A stretch of 64,000 nt of DNA from Acinetobacter tandoii DSM 14970 = CIP 107469. GTDB taxonomy: Bacteria > Pseudomonadota > Gammaproteobacteria > Pseudomonadales > Moraxellaceae. The stretch is from positions 1-64,000 of the forward strand of contig NZ_KE007362.1 in NCBI RefSeq assembly GCF_000400735.1. The letters run 5' to 3'. This document shows, in pieces, positions 45,676 to 55,952 of the stretch (the first letter of the stretch is position 1; the number at the start of each line of letters is the position of its first letter). The notes under the pieces are model-generated. The model had not been told where the DNA came from. It did not search any database and was given only the letters and a program-made list of their open reading frames with translations. Position numbers and translations under genes: made by a program.

Positions 45676-47982
45676 TTAACTCCCTTGAATTAAGCGACGC
45701 GCACTAATGATACCTGGTTGCTGCTCCAATCGTGCCAACAAACGTGACAATTGTGCCAAACCTTTCACTTCAATCAACAATTTCATATTGGCAATACCAT
45801 CGGCTTCAGAAATGGTGTTTACCTGACGAATATTGATTTGGTCCGAGAAGATCACTTGGGTTAAATCTTTCAACAAACCACGGCGGTCATAAGCTTCCAC
45901 GACAATCTGTACACTTTGACCGCGGGTTGGCTGCATTTCCCAATCGGCTTCTACAGCACGCTCAGGTTCTTGACCAATCATACGCACATAGTCAGGGCAT
46001 GCCACTTTATGGATGCTGACGCCACGATTCAGAGTGATATAGCCGCCAATAGACTCACCATGGACAGGTTGACAGCATTGTGCAACATGCAATTCCACAT
46101 TATCCAAACCATCAATCAGAATACCGTGTGCCGATAAAGTATGGCTAGCACGCGGATTCAACGCAGGTTTGAGTACCAGTTCAGGTTCATCCTGATCTAG
46201 ATGCATATGACGATTGACCTGATTCATCAAGGCATGCAGGCTAATATCACCACTCACCAAGTTAATCAGGATGTCATCCCCTGTTTTCACATTAAAGTGA
46301 TTACAGTAGTCACTTAAATCGATACTTTTAGGATGAATCGCCAAACGTGATAACTCTTTGTTCAGAATGTCACGACCAATTTCCAGATTCTTACTGCGAT
46401 CTTGCTGACGGAACCAATGACGTAATTTATCGCGAGCACGTGCCGTTCGGATATACCCCAAAGAATTCACCAACCAGTCACGGTTCGGTTCACGATCTTT
46501 CTTGGTTAAAATCTCAACTTGTTCACCTGTTTTTAAGGTGTAAGTGAGCGGTACGTAACGTTGGTTAACACGTGCGGCATAACACTTATTGCCGACTTCC
46601 GTGTGTACATGATAAGCAAAGTCCAGCACTGTCGAACCACGTGGCAATTCCTTAATATCACCATCACGACTGAACACATAAATTTTTTCAAAATCTTCAA
46701 ACTCTTGAATCTGTTCAAAGTTCTCAGAATCTTCATCTTCTTTATGCGCGCTGGCATCATTGCGTTCTTGGTAGTGTTCCAATACTGAACGCAATGAATG
46801 TAAACGATGATTGAAAGAGCGATCCGTAGTTTTCGCACCTTCCTTATAGTTAAAGTGCGAACACACACCCAACTCAGCTTCTTCGTGCATATCACGGGTA
46901 CGGATTTGTACTTCCAGTGATTTGTTTTCAGCAATCACTGCCGTGTGTAAAGAACGATATCCATTGGCTTTTGGATTGGTAATATAGTCATCAAATTGAT
47001 GCGGAATATGTCGCCAAATTTGATGCACAATGCCCAACGAGTGATAACATTCAGGCACAGATTTTACCAACACCCGTACAGCGCGAATATCATACAACTG
47101 ATCAAAGCTTAGGTTCTTACTTTTCATCTTCCGATAAATCGAATAGATGTGTTTCACCCGCCCATTAATTTCAGCTTCAATACCATGATCAGCTAACTCA
47201 TTTTTGAGTTTATCAATCACAAACTGAATATAGTGTTCTCGTTCTAAACGCTTTTCATTCAGTAAGGAAGCAATTTCTTTATAACGTTCTGGTGCTAAAT
47301 AACGAAAGGCTAAATCTTCCAGTTCCCACTTTAACTGTGCAATACCCAAACGGTGTGCCAGTGGAGAATAAATGGTCAGAATTTCTCGTGCAACACGTTC
47401 CTGACGCTCACGTGAGGATTTTGCCAGTTCACGTAAAGCATAAGTACGTTCTGCCAGTTTAATCAATACAACACGCACATCTTCAGTGACGGAAATTAGC
47501 ATCTTGTAGATGCCCGTCAAATGTTCACGCTGATCATTATTAAAATGGTCTTCTAAGCGTTTATTCTGTTCAATCAGCTCAGAAAGCTTACCCATGGACA
47601 AGGTACCTTTCACCAAGCTATATACCTGCTCACCAAAATGCTGACGGACAAAATCAATGCTCATGAGTCCTTCACGAACACTGCGGTACAACATTGCAGC
47701 GGATAAGGTATCTTCATCGACGTGTAAATGAGCCAAAATATCGGCCATTTCGATCCCTGTGTAAAAGGTGTTCGATCGATGATTAACAGTGGATTCCAAC
47801 TCTTTTTGCAGAGTCTCTTTTGCAACTTCTTCGAGTTGTTTGAGCGCTGCCCCGTCTAAAATGCTGCGTACTCGATCTAACCATTCAGCTAAATCGAGTT
47901 GAGCTTGTTCGGCATGCTCTACAGTCGCTTCCTCAGACAACTCATTGAGTCGCCCAGGCAATTGCTCACGTACTGTGACCAT
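45676..47982 (-). CDS. relA: RelA (p)ppGpp synthetase
   Basis: Makes (p)ppGpp on stalled ribosomes. The 768-residue protein has an N-terminal HD domain that is degenerate (the HDxxED region reads LYRSVREG), the synthetase domain (YDIRAVRVLV, NPKANGYRSLHTAV), a TGS domain (GDIKELPRGSTVLDFAYHVH), a zinc-finger-like segment and a C-terminal ACT domain. Loss of hydrolase residues marks RelA rather than SpoT. The motif that is ExDD in typical RelA reads QFDD. AGGAGAAGGG before the ATG is a very strong ribosome site. Confidence 0.95.
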   Translation of the reverse strand: MVTVREQLPGRLNELSEEATVEHAEQAQLDLAEWLDRVRSILDGAALKQLEEVAKETLQKELESTVNHRSNTFYTGIEMADILAHLHVDEDTLSAAMLYRSVREGLMSIDFVRQHFGEQVYSLVKGTLSMGKLSELIEQNKRLEDHFNNDQREHLTGIYKMLISVTEDVRVVLIKLAERTYALRELAKSSRERQERVAREILTIYSPLAHRLGIAQLKWELEDLAFRYLAPERYKEIASLLNEKRLEREHYIQFVIDKLKNELADHGIEAEINGRVKHIYSIYRKMKSKNLSFDQLYDIRAVRVLVKSVPECYHSLGIVHQIWRHIPHQFDDYITNPKANGYRSLHTAVIAENKSLEVQIRTRDMHEEAELGVCSHFNYKEGAKTTDRSFNHRLHSLRSVLEHYQERNDASAHKEDEDSENFEQIQEFEDFEKIYVFSRDGDIKELPRGSTVLDFAYHVHTEVGNKCYAARVNQRYVPLTYTLKTGEQVEILTKKDREPNRDWLVNSLGYIRTARARDKLRHWFRQQDRSKNLEIGRDILNKELSRLAIHPKSIDLSDYCNHFNVKTGDDILINLVSGDISLHALMNQVNRHMHLDQDEPELVLKPALNPRASHTLSAHGILIDGLDNVELHVAQCCQPVHGESIGGYITLNRGVSIHKVACPDYVRMIGQEPERAVEADWEMQPTRGQSVQIVVEAYDRRGLLKDLTQVIFSDQINIRQVNTISEADGIANMKLLIEVKGLAQLSRLLARLEQQPGIISARRLIQGS

Positions 47983-48011
47983 ACCCTTCTCCTACGAAAT
48001 GATCATTCATA

Positions 48012-49403
48012 TTATAAATCGTTTATCTCTTTTTCTTGCTCAAATAAGGCTATTGATTCGACATGTTCAGTATGCGTAAACATATCCATCACACCCGCCT
48101 TTTTTAATCGATAGCCATGCTGTGCCAAAACACCCGCATCCCTTGCCAGTGTTGCTGGATTACATGATACATAAACGATTTTTTTTGCATTAAATTTAGG
48201 AACATAATGCATTACCTCTTCCGCACCAGAGCGCGGAGGGTCTATCAATAATGCATCAAATCCCTGTTTTGCCCAAGAATGATGCGAAAAATCTTTTGTT
48301 AAATCTTGTGAAAAGAACTCAACATTAGTCATGGCATTGCGACGTGCATTGTCCTGACCTCGTTGTACCATTTCATCACTTCCTTCAACCGCAATCACCT
48401 GTCCTGTTGGTCCAACACAACGCGCGAGGGGTAAAGAAAAGTTGCCAAGTCCACAAAAGAGATCTAAAACACGATCACCTTGTTGCAGTTGAAGCAATTC
48501 ACATGCCAGCTTGACCATTTGTGGATTTACAGTTGAATTCACCTGAGTAAAATCTAGTGGACTAAAGCTAAAATTCACTTCAAAGTCAGGTAAAGCATAA
48601 TGTAAACGCATTTCAGCCTGTGCTTGATCCACACGCTGTACACTGTCTGGGCCTGCGGGCTGCAAATACAACTGCCATTGTTTCTGTAACGTAAACTGTT
48701 TTAATTGGTTGACATCATGGTCCGATAATTTTTCTGTATGACGGATCAGTAAGGCAATATCCTGATCCCCCATCGCCAATTCTATATGCCCAATGGCTGC
48801 TTTGGCTGTTAGACTTTGGAGTAACTGTTTTAAGCGCGTGATTGAACCAAAAGCCTGATCAAGCACTAAACAACGATCGATTGACGTTAATTTATTACTT
48901 TGCTTTTCACGAAACCCGACAATCAGTTGATCACGTTGCGGGAAATAGCGTACACCGATACGGGCTTTACGGCGGTAATCTTCTCGTAAAGAGCGAATAG
49001 GTGCTAACCATTGTTCTGGTTGCAAGCCTGCAAAGTGCTGTAAATGTGATTTCAACACATCTTCTTTAAAGCGAATCTGCTCATCTTTTTCAATATGCTG
49101 CAAGCTACATCCCCCACAGACATGAAAATGTGGGCAGGCAGGCTTCACTCTTAACGTTGATGGCGTACCCAACACCTCCACACAATCGGCTTCTTCTAAG
49201 CGTTTATTACTATGGGTAATTCTGGCACGTACCGTTTCGCCAGGTAATGCCTGAGCAATAAAGACTTTCTTGCCATGCTTTTCTACAGGGTGTATGGCAT
49301 CCGTACCATAATGGGCAATCCCTCGTCCCTCATGCGAAAGCGTCTCAACCTGAAAAGTATAAATTGGTTGCTGACTTGGACGGGTATGCTTGCGATGCTT
49401 CAT
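48012..49403 (-). CDS. rlmD: 23S rRNA (uracil(1939)-C5)-methyltransferase RlmD
   Basis: Methylates U1939 of 23S rRNA. A TRAM domain opens the 463-residue protein, followed by the 4Fe-4S cysteines in [15 protein letters not shown], the SAM motif [16 protein letters not shown], and [12 protein letters not shown] with the catalytic cysteine region [14 protein letters not shown]. It is 29 bases upstream of relA and 6 bases after the exonuclease gene, part of cysM-exonuclease-rlmD-relA. Confidence 0.95.
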   Translation of the reverse strand: MKHRKHTRPSQQPIYTFQVETLSHEGRGIAHYGTDAIHPVEKHGKKVFIAQALPGETVRARITHSNKRLEEADCVEVLGTPSTLRVKPACPHFHVCGGCSLQHIEKDEQIRFKEDVLKSHLQHFAGLQPEQWLAPIRSLREDYRRKARIGVRYFPQRDQLIVGFREKQSNKLTSIDRCLVLDQAFGSITRLKQLLQSLTAKAAIGHIELAMGDQDIALLIRHTEKLSDHDVNQLKQFTLQKQWQLYLQPAGPDSVQRVDQAQAEMRLHYALPDFEVNFSFSPLDFTQVNSTVNPQMVKLACELLQLQQGDRVLDLFCGLGNFSLPLARCVGPTGQVIAVEGSDEMVQRGQDNARRNAMTNVEFFSQDLTKDFSHHSWAKQGFDALLIDPPRSGAEEVMHYVPKFNAKKIVYVSCNPATLARDAGVLAQHGYRLKKAGVMDMFTHTEHVESIALFEQEKEINDL

Positions 49404-49409
49404 GAAAAC

Positions 49410-50240
49410 CTAGTTTAAATGGTGAAAATCGGATGCTGTAAATTCTGTCTGCTGTGACGTTTCTCGCCAAATTTTCAGAAAATCAGTATGTTGTGGATGA
49501 GCCTGTAATAACTGAATACTCGCCTGTATCCAAGCTTGATGCTCTTGTAGCTGTAATTGACCTTTCAATAACAACCAACGTAAATAAATCAGCCATGTAT
49601 TTAATACATCGCCCTCACAATAGCCAGTTAAATCCTGCCATTGTTGTAACCGAACATATTCGGGCACATGATAACCACCATCACCACGCTTTCCAGGAAA
49701 GCCAAATAAATGTGCGACATCATCCAGTTTCTGGAAATGGCGCAAATTAAACATCGCCATAACATCCATTAAATCGACATGACGATGATGGTAACGGTTC
49801 TGGTAGTTATTATACTTCTTCTGATGATCAATCTCACCCTGATCGAACAAACTTGATGCCGACAAACCATGATACATGGCACGGAACAAAATCACAGGAA
49901 GATCAAACTGCGAACCATTCCAACTGACCAAGGTTGGATGCTTCTTATCAAAAATAGAGAGAAACTTCTTTAAAATTTCGGCTTCAGAATACTGTTCTCG
50001 ACTAAATGAAAACAGTTTCATTGCACCTAATTCATCGATCCATAAACCCGAAATACAGACAATTTCATGTAAAGGTAAACGCTGAAAATCAATGCCTGTT
50101 TCTTGACGACGCAGCTTGGTCAGCGCTTGTTCCAAGTCCGCTTCGGGTAAATTCAGACCATAAAGATGTGCGCCTGACTTCAAGTCCGTCATGGTTTCAA
50201 TATCAAAAACAAGAACAGGTAAGCGCATGTCAACTCTCAA
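49410..50240 (-). CDS. Predicted 3'-5' exonuclease (PolB-like DEDD family)
   Basis: A 276-residue RNase H-fold protein. VLVFDIETMTD gives the first acidic motif, LVSWNGSQFDLPVIL the second, and a C-terminal Y..GDVLNTWLIYLRW segment holds the last Asp, so the DEDD catalytic acids appear intact. It resembles a stand-alone exonuclease domain of family B polymerases. The natural substrate is unknown. It is 14 bases downstream of cysM. Confidence 0.85.
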   Translation of the reverse strand: MRVDMRLPVLVFDIETMTDLKSGAHLYGLNLPEADLEQALTKLRRQETGIDFQRLPLHEIVCISGLWIDELGAMKLFSFSREQYSEAEILKKFLSIFDKKHPTLVSWNGSQFDLPVILFRAMYHGLSASSLFDQGEIDHQKKYNNYQNRYHHRHVDLMDVMAMFNLRHFQKLDDVAHLFGFPGKRGDGGYHVPEYVRLQQWQDLTGYCEGDVLNTWLIYLRWLLLKGQLQLQEHQAWIQASIQLLQAHPQHTDFLKIWRETSQQTEFTASDFHHLN

Positions 50241-50254
50241 TGGTCAATTTAAAA

Positions 50255-51184
50255 TTATTCAGGATCTTGTACCGAGAACAAACCTGTCGATAAATAACGG
50301 TCGCCACGATCACAAATAATGCAGACAATCACTGCATCTGGATTTTCTTCTGCAATACGTAATGATGCCCACACCGCACCACCTGATGATGTACCCGCAC
50401 TGATGCCTTCTTTTTGCGCCAGTTTACGCATGGTTTTTTCCGCTTCAATTTGCGGAATATCCATAATACGATCAACGCGGCTACGGTCAAAAATAGTCGG
50501 TAAATATTCTTGTGGCCAACGACGAATTCCCGCAATGCTCGAACCATCTTCAGGCTGTAAACCCACGATTTGAATCTCAGGATTTTGTTCTTTCAGGAAT
50601 TTCGACACGCCCATAATGGTGCCTGTCGTACCCATTGAGCTAACAAAATGGGTAATTTTCCCACTGGTTTGCTGCCAGATTTCTGGACCCGTGGTCAGGT
50701 AATGTGCTTCCACATTGTCTGGATTACCAAACTGATTCAGCACCAAGCCCTTACCTTCAGCTTGCATTTGTAACGCCAAGTCGCGCGCACCTTCCATCCC
50801 TTGCTGCTGAGTCACTTCAATCAACTCTGCACCATAGGCACGCATAGCATCTTTACGTTCTTGACTCATGTTATTAGGCATAATCAATTTCATATGATAG
50901 CCACGCATCGCTGCAACCATAGCAAGCGCAATACCCGTATTGCCACTGGTCGCTTCAATCAAGGTATCCCCCGGTCGAATTTGCCCACGCTTTTCTGCCT
51001 GCATAATCATGTTATAGGCTGGACGGTCTTTGACTGAACCCGCAGGGTTGTTGCCTTCTAATTTTGCTAAAACCGTGGCTTGCGTGTGACTTGCCAGACG
51101 CTGTAAACGCACCAATGGTGTTTTTCCTACATAGTGGTCTAACAAAAATTCATCAGCTTGGAAATCGGGGATTATGTTACTCAT
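50255..51184 (-). CDS. cysM: Cysteine synthase B
   Basis: O-acetylserine sulfhydrylase B, a PLP enzyme of cysteine synthesis that can use thiosulfate. The 309-residue form starting MSNIIPDF has the PLP lysine in NPAGSVKDRPAYNM, the substrate loop EATSGNTGIALAM and the phosphate-binding SSMGTTGTIMGVS. ATG 51184 with AAGGTG just upstream is preferred over a longer start at 51244. It heads the cysM-exonuclease-rlmD-relA series and is divergent from gacS. Confidence 0.95.
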   Translation of the reverse strand: MSNIIPDFQADEFLLDHYVGKTPLVRLQRLASHTQATVLAKLEGNNPAGSVKDRPAYNMIMQAEKRGQIRPGDTLIEATSGNTGIALAMVAAMRGYHMKLIMPNNMSQERKDAMRAYGAELIEVTQQQGMEGARDLALQMQAEGKGLVLNQFGNPDNVEAHYLTTGPEIWQQTSGKITHFVSSMGTTGTIMGVSKFLKEQNPEIQIVGLQPEDGSSIAGIRRWPQEYLPTIFDRSRVDRIMDIPQIEAEKTMRKLAQKEGISAGTSSGGAVWASLRIAEENPDAVIVCIICDRGDRYLSTGLFSVQDPE

Positions 51185-51337
51185 TATGTGCACCTTGATC
51201 GAGGTGCGGGTATTGTATGAAAAAATAGGGGGGCCTGCACTCATTTCGCAGGGTTTTTCATGAAAGTGATTAAAGCTCAGTCAGTTTCAATTAAAGCATG
51301 TTAATATGCTGGGCATAGGGAATTTACTACATTTGCC

Positions 51338-54148
51338 ATGCCGAATATCAACAAAAAGTTATTTAAACGCTTACACTTAAATCATGCCTATGGGCAGCTA
51401 ATTGCCATGATTTTTGTCCCAATTATGATTTTGGCTTGTGTAGGCACGGCATTGGTTTTATCTGAAACATCGAATGCAGCAAAAGCGCAACAGCGCCAAA
51501 TGGCGATTGCGATTTTAACCCGTTACCAAAGCACCGCAGAATCAGCACTCGATTTGCTCAATCGCTACCCTTGGCACTATGACCAAGCGCAAAATGCGAT
51601 GCAATATATGTTCAATGAAAAACTGCTGAATCAAGCCACTATTATTGACCATACTGGTGCTGCGCGACTCAATATTGGTGGTGATGCACATTCAACTTGG
51701 CCCAAATATCCAAAAGATAAAAACTTTTTTGGACCAATTAAACTAAATGGCAATCATGTCTATGGCATGCAAATTAATGAATCTTCCAATCAAAAAGGTT
51801 GGCTCTTGATTGAACTGGACAATCAACCCTTACAAATTGCACGCTATCGTGTCTTGATTGTGTTGGTCGCAACAGGGCTTTTAACCCTATTACTGCTGCT
51901 GTTATGTTTAAACTTCTATTCACGTCGTTGGATTGCACCTATGTATGAAATTCGGATGCAGTTACAACGTTTGAATGCCGACACACTCGATCAACACATG
52001 ATCATTAATAGCACAGGCGAACTTCGTCTCCTCCAACGTGATATTGCCAATGTGGTAAAACGACTTCATTTCAGCTTTCTCGAATTAAAAGAACATACTG
52101 AACAGACTGAAGATGACTTAAGACGTACCCTCGACACCTTAGAAGTACAAAACATTACTTACCGCCAAGCGCGTGACCAAGCGATTTCAGCGAACCAAGC
52201 CAAGTCAGTTTTCTTAGCCAATATCAGTCATGAATTAAGAACGCCTTTAAACAGTATTGATGGTTTTATTCATTTGCTGTTGCGTCAGGGCAATTTAAGT
52301 AACGAGCAAAATTTATACCTACAGACGATTCGCAAATCTTCTGCTCATTTGTTGGCATTAATTAATGATGTTTTAGATTTTTCTAAAATTGATGCAGGTA
52401 AACTAGAACTGGAAACAGCGCCATTTGATCTTGAAGAAGCTATTTTTGATGTCATGGACATGTTATCGCCATTGGCAGCGCAAAAGCATATTGATATGGC
52501 GTTCTACTATGGCGATGACGTACCTAAACAAGTGATTGGTGATACCTTACGCTTTAAACAAATTCTGACCAATCTGATTTCGAATGCCATTAAGTTTACC
52601 CCTGATGGCGAAATCATTGTTCGAGTACGCATGAAACATGATGATATCGGGCAATGCTTACTACACTTTAGTGTCCAAGACAGTGGTATTGGCTTAAGTG
52701 GTACAGACCGCAAACGTTTATTTGAATCGTTCTCACAAGGTGATGCTTCAGTCACACGTCAATTTGGCGGAACAGGATTAGGACTTGCCATTTCCAAACA
52801 GTTGGTGCATTTGATGCAAGGTCAAATTGGTTTTGAAGACAACCAAGAACGAGCACCAACCGAAAAAGGTTCAACCTTCTGGTTTACCGCCATGTTTGCT
52901 GTCGATGAAGAATATGAAATTGTTCATCCACAATTCGAACATATGAAAGTGGTGTCTTATTTGGCGCATCCTGCCGCTGCACATGTGCTGCGCCACTATC
53001 TCGAAAACTATCAAGTCGAGCATATTGAAACCGCATCGATTCTGGATTTATTTAGTCGCTTGAATCAACTTCAGTCGCAACAAGAAAATACTTGGCTGAT
53101 TGTGGATCATAGTGGCGACACTCAAGCCATGCTTAAAGAAATCCGTAGTCGCTATACGGGTAGCCTTGCCGTTTATGGTTACCAAATGGCACTCGATCCG
53201 AATATGCTGAATGAATATCGTGCACGCCCACTGTATCAACCTCTAAGTCGAAATGCGCTGATTCAATTACTGAGCAATCAGTCCATGTTCCAATCTGAAC
53301 AACATGAAAACTTTGATGGTCAAGGCTTGCATATTTTAGCTGTCGATGACCATTTACCCAACTTAATTGTCCTAGAAGCCTTACTGGCCGAACTAAACGT
53401 CACCACCACCAAAGCGCAAAGCGGTCAGGAAGCCATTGATATTATTCAATCGCGTCTGGAACAAAAACTAAAACCCTTTGATTTGGTCTTTATGGACATT
53501 CAAATGCCTGTTATGTCTGGCATTGATACCACACGAGCCATTCGTGCACTGGAGTCTACTTTAGAAGAAGAAACACATCTGCCCATCATTGCACTGACTG
53601 CACATGCTTTGGCAGACGAAAAACAAAAACTATTAAAAGTCGGTATGGATGACTATGTAACCAAGCCGATTCAAATGGAACAAATCATTCAAATTTTGAC
53701 GCATTGGACCAGTAAAAGCTTCGACAAAGCAGCTATCGTGGAAAAAAATATCGTCATTGAAGCACTCGATCCGCAAATTCTAAACTGGCAACAAAGCTTA
53801 CAACTGGCAGCCAATAAAGAAGATCTAGCAATCGATCTTTTAAAAATGTTAGTCGACAGTTTCCAGACCGAACTCGATGAAATGCAGCAACTGATTGAGT
53901 TAGAAGATTTCCCTCAGCTTGAGCATGTTTTACATCGCTTGTACGGCGCTACACGCTACGTGGGCACGCCTAATTTACAAGAATCATCAGGGGCCTTTGA
54001 ACAATTTATATCGACACTACGTAAAGAAAAGCGACGTGCCGATGAACAGTTCATTCAAGAAACACTTCAACGCTTTGATGATCTAAAACTCATCATGCAA
54101 CAAGTGAAACAAGCAGCACAGTCGATTTTAAATAAACACGTGCAATAA
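51338..54148 (+). CDS. gacS: Hybrid sensor histidine kinase GacS/BarA
   Basis: The membrane sensor of the GacS/GacA two-component system. In order the 936-residue protein has an N-terminal transmembrane helix, a periplasmic sensor region (about 50-165), a second helix (about 170-192), a HAMP linker, HisKA with His298 in NISHELRTPL, HATPase_c (FGGTGLGLAIS), a receiver with Asp720 in LVFMDIQMPVMSG and a C-terminal Hpt domain with His866 in LHRLYGATRYVG. GacA is not in the window. In Pseudomonas, gacS also neighbours cysM, which supports the name. Confidence 0.93.
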   Translation: MPNINKKLFKRLHLNHAYGQLIAMIFVPIMILACVGTALVLSETSNAAKAQQRQMAIAILTRYQSTAESALDLLNRYPWHYDQAQNAMQYMFNEKLLNQATIIDHTGAARLNIGGDAHSTWPKYPKDKNFFGPIKLNGNHVYGMQINESSNQKGWLLIELDNQPLQIARYRVLIVLVATGLLTLLLLLLCLNFYSRRWIAPMYEIRMQLQRLNADTLDQHMIINSTGELRLLQRDIANVVKRLHFSFLELKEHTEQTEDDLRRTLDTLEVQNITYRQARDQAISANQAKSVFLANISHELRTPLNSIDGFIHLLLRQGNLSNEQNLYLQTIRKSSAHLLALINDVLDFSKIDAGKLELETAPFDLEEAIFDVMDMLSPLAAQKHIDMAFYYGDDVPKQVIGDTLRFKQILTNLISNAIKFTPDGEIIVRVRMKHDDIGQCLLHFSVQDSGIGLSGTDRKRLFESFSQGDASVTRQFGGTGLGLAISKQLVHLMQGQIGFEDNQERAPTEKGSTFWFTAMFAVDEEYEIVHPQFEHMKVVSYLAHPAAAHVLRHYLENYQVEHIETASILDLFSRLNQLQSQQENTWLIVDHSGDTQAMLKEIRSRYTGSLAVYGYQMALDPNMLNEYRARPLYQPLSRNALIQLLSNQSMFQSEQHENFDGQGLHILAVDDHLPNLIVLEALLAELNVTTTKAQSGQEAIDIIQSRLEQKLKPFDLVFMDIQMPVMSGIDTTRAIRALESTLEEETHLPIIALTAHALADEKQKLLKVGMDDYVTKPIQMEQIIQILTHWTSKSFDKAAIVEKNIVIEALDPQILNWQQSLQLAANKEDLAIDLLKMLVDSFQTELDEMQQLIELEDFPQLEHVLHRLYGATRYVGTPNLQESSGAFEQFISTLRKEKRRADEQFIQETLQRFDDLKLIMQQVKQAAQSILNKHVQ

Positions 54149-54238
54149 TGTTCGGAAAAAAAGATGTGACTGAGCTGTCATGCAACTGCGTTAGGTGCAT
54201 GTTATGCTCCGAAACAAAGCAAAATTAGAGTATCCAAC

Positions 54239-55027
54239 ATGGCTTTATTACGTGTAGAAAAACAAAACGGAATCGCGACAGTCAGTTTAAACCGCCCAGA
54301 GAAGCGCAATGCCATGAGCTTTGCCTTACTGAATGAACTGGTCAAAGTTGCCAATCAACTCAAAAAAGACCGCAGCATTCGTTGTGTTATTTTAACAGGT
54401 GAAGCTCATGTATTTAGCGCAGGAATTGATCTTGCCGATTTAAATAATCCCAAGAACCGTGCTTATGCCGCATGGGAATTGGTCAAACCTGGACAAAGCC
54501 TCTTTCAGAAAGCCTTTCTCATTTGGCAAGAACTGCCTGTGCCTGTCATTGCAGCATTAGAAGGTTTTTGCTTTGGGGCGGGTATGCAATTGGCTTTGGC
54601 TGCGGATATTCGTATTGCTCATCCTGACACGCAAATGTCAATTATGGAAAGCCGTTGGGGGTTGGTGCCTGACATGGGCTTAAGCCGTTCACTCAAAGGG
54701 GTAATTGGCTTAGATTTAGCCAAAGAGTTGACCCTCACTGCTCGTATTTTCGATGCTAACTATGCCAAAACTATTGGTTTAGTCACGCATTTGTCTGAAA
54801 CTCCGTTACAACAAGCGCAAGCCCTTGCAGAAGAAATGCTGCAACGCTCCCCAGATGCCTTGGCTGCAGCCAAGCAAGTATTGGATGCAATGGAGCATCA
54901 ACCACGTAAATCTTTACGTTTAGAAAAAATTTGGCAACTGAAACTTTTATTAGGTAAAAACAGTCAACTGGCGCGTAAAAAAGATAAACAACCTGAAGTT
55001 CAATTTGTTCCACGTCAGTTTCAATAA
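54239..55027 (+). CDS. Crotonase/enoyl-CoA hydratase family protein
   Basis: A 262-residue crotonase-fold protein. The oxyanion-hole segments are HVFSAGIDLADL (near residue 60) and EGFCFGAGMQLALAADIRIA (near 105). The SIMESRWGLVPDMGLS stretch replaces the catalytic glutamate pattern of classic enoyl-CoA hydratase, so the exact reaction is uncertain. It is 37 bases before the beta-hydroxyacid dehydrogenase gene and probably shares its transcript. Confidence 0.85.
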   Translation: MALLRVEKQNGIATVSLNRPEKRNAMSFALLNELVKVANQLKKDRSIRCVILTGEAHVFSAGIDLADLNNPKNRAYAAWELVKPGQSLFQKAFLIWQELPVPVIAALEGFCFGAGMQLALAADIRIAHPDTQMSIMESRWGLVPDMGLSRSLKGVIGLDLAKELTLTARIFDANYAKTIGLVTHLSETPLQQAQALAEEMLQRSPDALAAAKQVLDAMEHQPRKSLRLEKIWQLKLLLGKNSQLARKKDKQPEVQFVPRQFQ

Positions 55028-55064
55028 AGTTTAGGCAACATACATAAGCTATAGAGAGATTCCT

Positions 55065-55934
55065 ATGAGTTTTGATCGTAATACAAAAATTGCATTTCTA
55101 GGTATGGGACTCATGGGCAGCCGTATGGCCACCCGATTGCTTCAAGCTGGATTTGAAGTGGCTGTATGGAACAGAACTGCTGCTGCCTGCGATGTGCTCA
55201 TTGATTTAGGTGCAACTGCGCTAAAACTAGAAAACATTGCAGACTATCCCGTCATCTTAACCTGTCTTTCGGATGATTCGGCTGCACAACAGGTGATTGA
55301 AAAAATTCAGCCCTTCTGGACTGCAAATCAAGTGGTTGTGGATTTCTCAAGCTTATCTGTGGATAAAACCAAAACACTGGCATTATTAGCACAACAAGAT
55401 AATGTACATTGGATTGACTCACCTGTTTCTGGCGGGACAGCGGGTGCCGAACAAGGCACACTGGTCATTTTTGCAGGGGGCGATGCCGAAATCATTCAAA
55501 ACTTAAGTCTGATTTATAATGTCCTTTCACAACGTGTCACACGCATGGGAGAAACGGGGACTGGGCAAGCCACCAAAATTTGTAACCAATTAATTGTGGC
55601 CGCCAGCAGCACCTTAATAGCAGAAGCAGTTGCCTTAGCCCGTCAGGCGGGTGTCGATACCACCCTACTTGCTCCAGCATTGGCAGGTGGATTTGCCGAC
55701 TCAAAACCTTTTCAAATTTTAACACCAAGAATGGCCAATCATCAGTTTGAACCTGTACAATGGAAGGTGCAGACTTTATCAAAAGATTTAAATAATGCTG
55801 TGCAGTTGGCTGAAAAATTTCAATTAGATATTCCAGTTGCAAAAAAAGCATTATCGGAATTGCAGGCACACCAAAATAAAGGCTATGCTGAATCAGATTT
55901 AGCCACTGTAATTCAACATGTTGAAACAGAATAA
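55065..55934 (+). CDS. Beta-hydroxyacid dehydrogenase (GlxR/MmsB-like)
   Basis: An NAD(P)-dependent reductase of the 3-hydroxyisobutyrate / tartronate semialdehyde family, 289 residues. AFLGMGLMGSRMATRLLQAG is the Rossmann loop, SPVSGGTAGAEQGTLVIF the substrate-binding motif, and the lysine of GTGQATKICNQ the catalytic residue. Next to a hydroxypyruvate-isomerase-like gene it could be a tartronate semialdehyde reductase, but no glyoxylate carboligase is present, so the substrate is open. Confidence 0.88.
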   Translation: MSFDRNTKIAFLGMGLMGSRMATRLLQAGFEVAVWNRTAAACDVLIDLGATALKLENIADYPVILTCLSDDSAAQQVIEKIQPFWTANQVVVDFSSLSVDKTKTLALLAQQDNVHWIDSPVSGGTAGAEQGTLVIFAGGDAEIIQNLSLIYNVLSQRVTRMGETGTGQATKICNQLIVAASSTLIAEAVALARQAGVDTTLLAPALAGGFADSKPFQILTPRMANHQFEPVQWKVQTLSKDLNNAVQLAEKFQLDIPVAKKALSELQAHQNKGYAESDLATVIQHVETE

Positions 55935-55952
55935 TAATGCAGGAGCAAGCTC

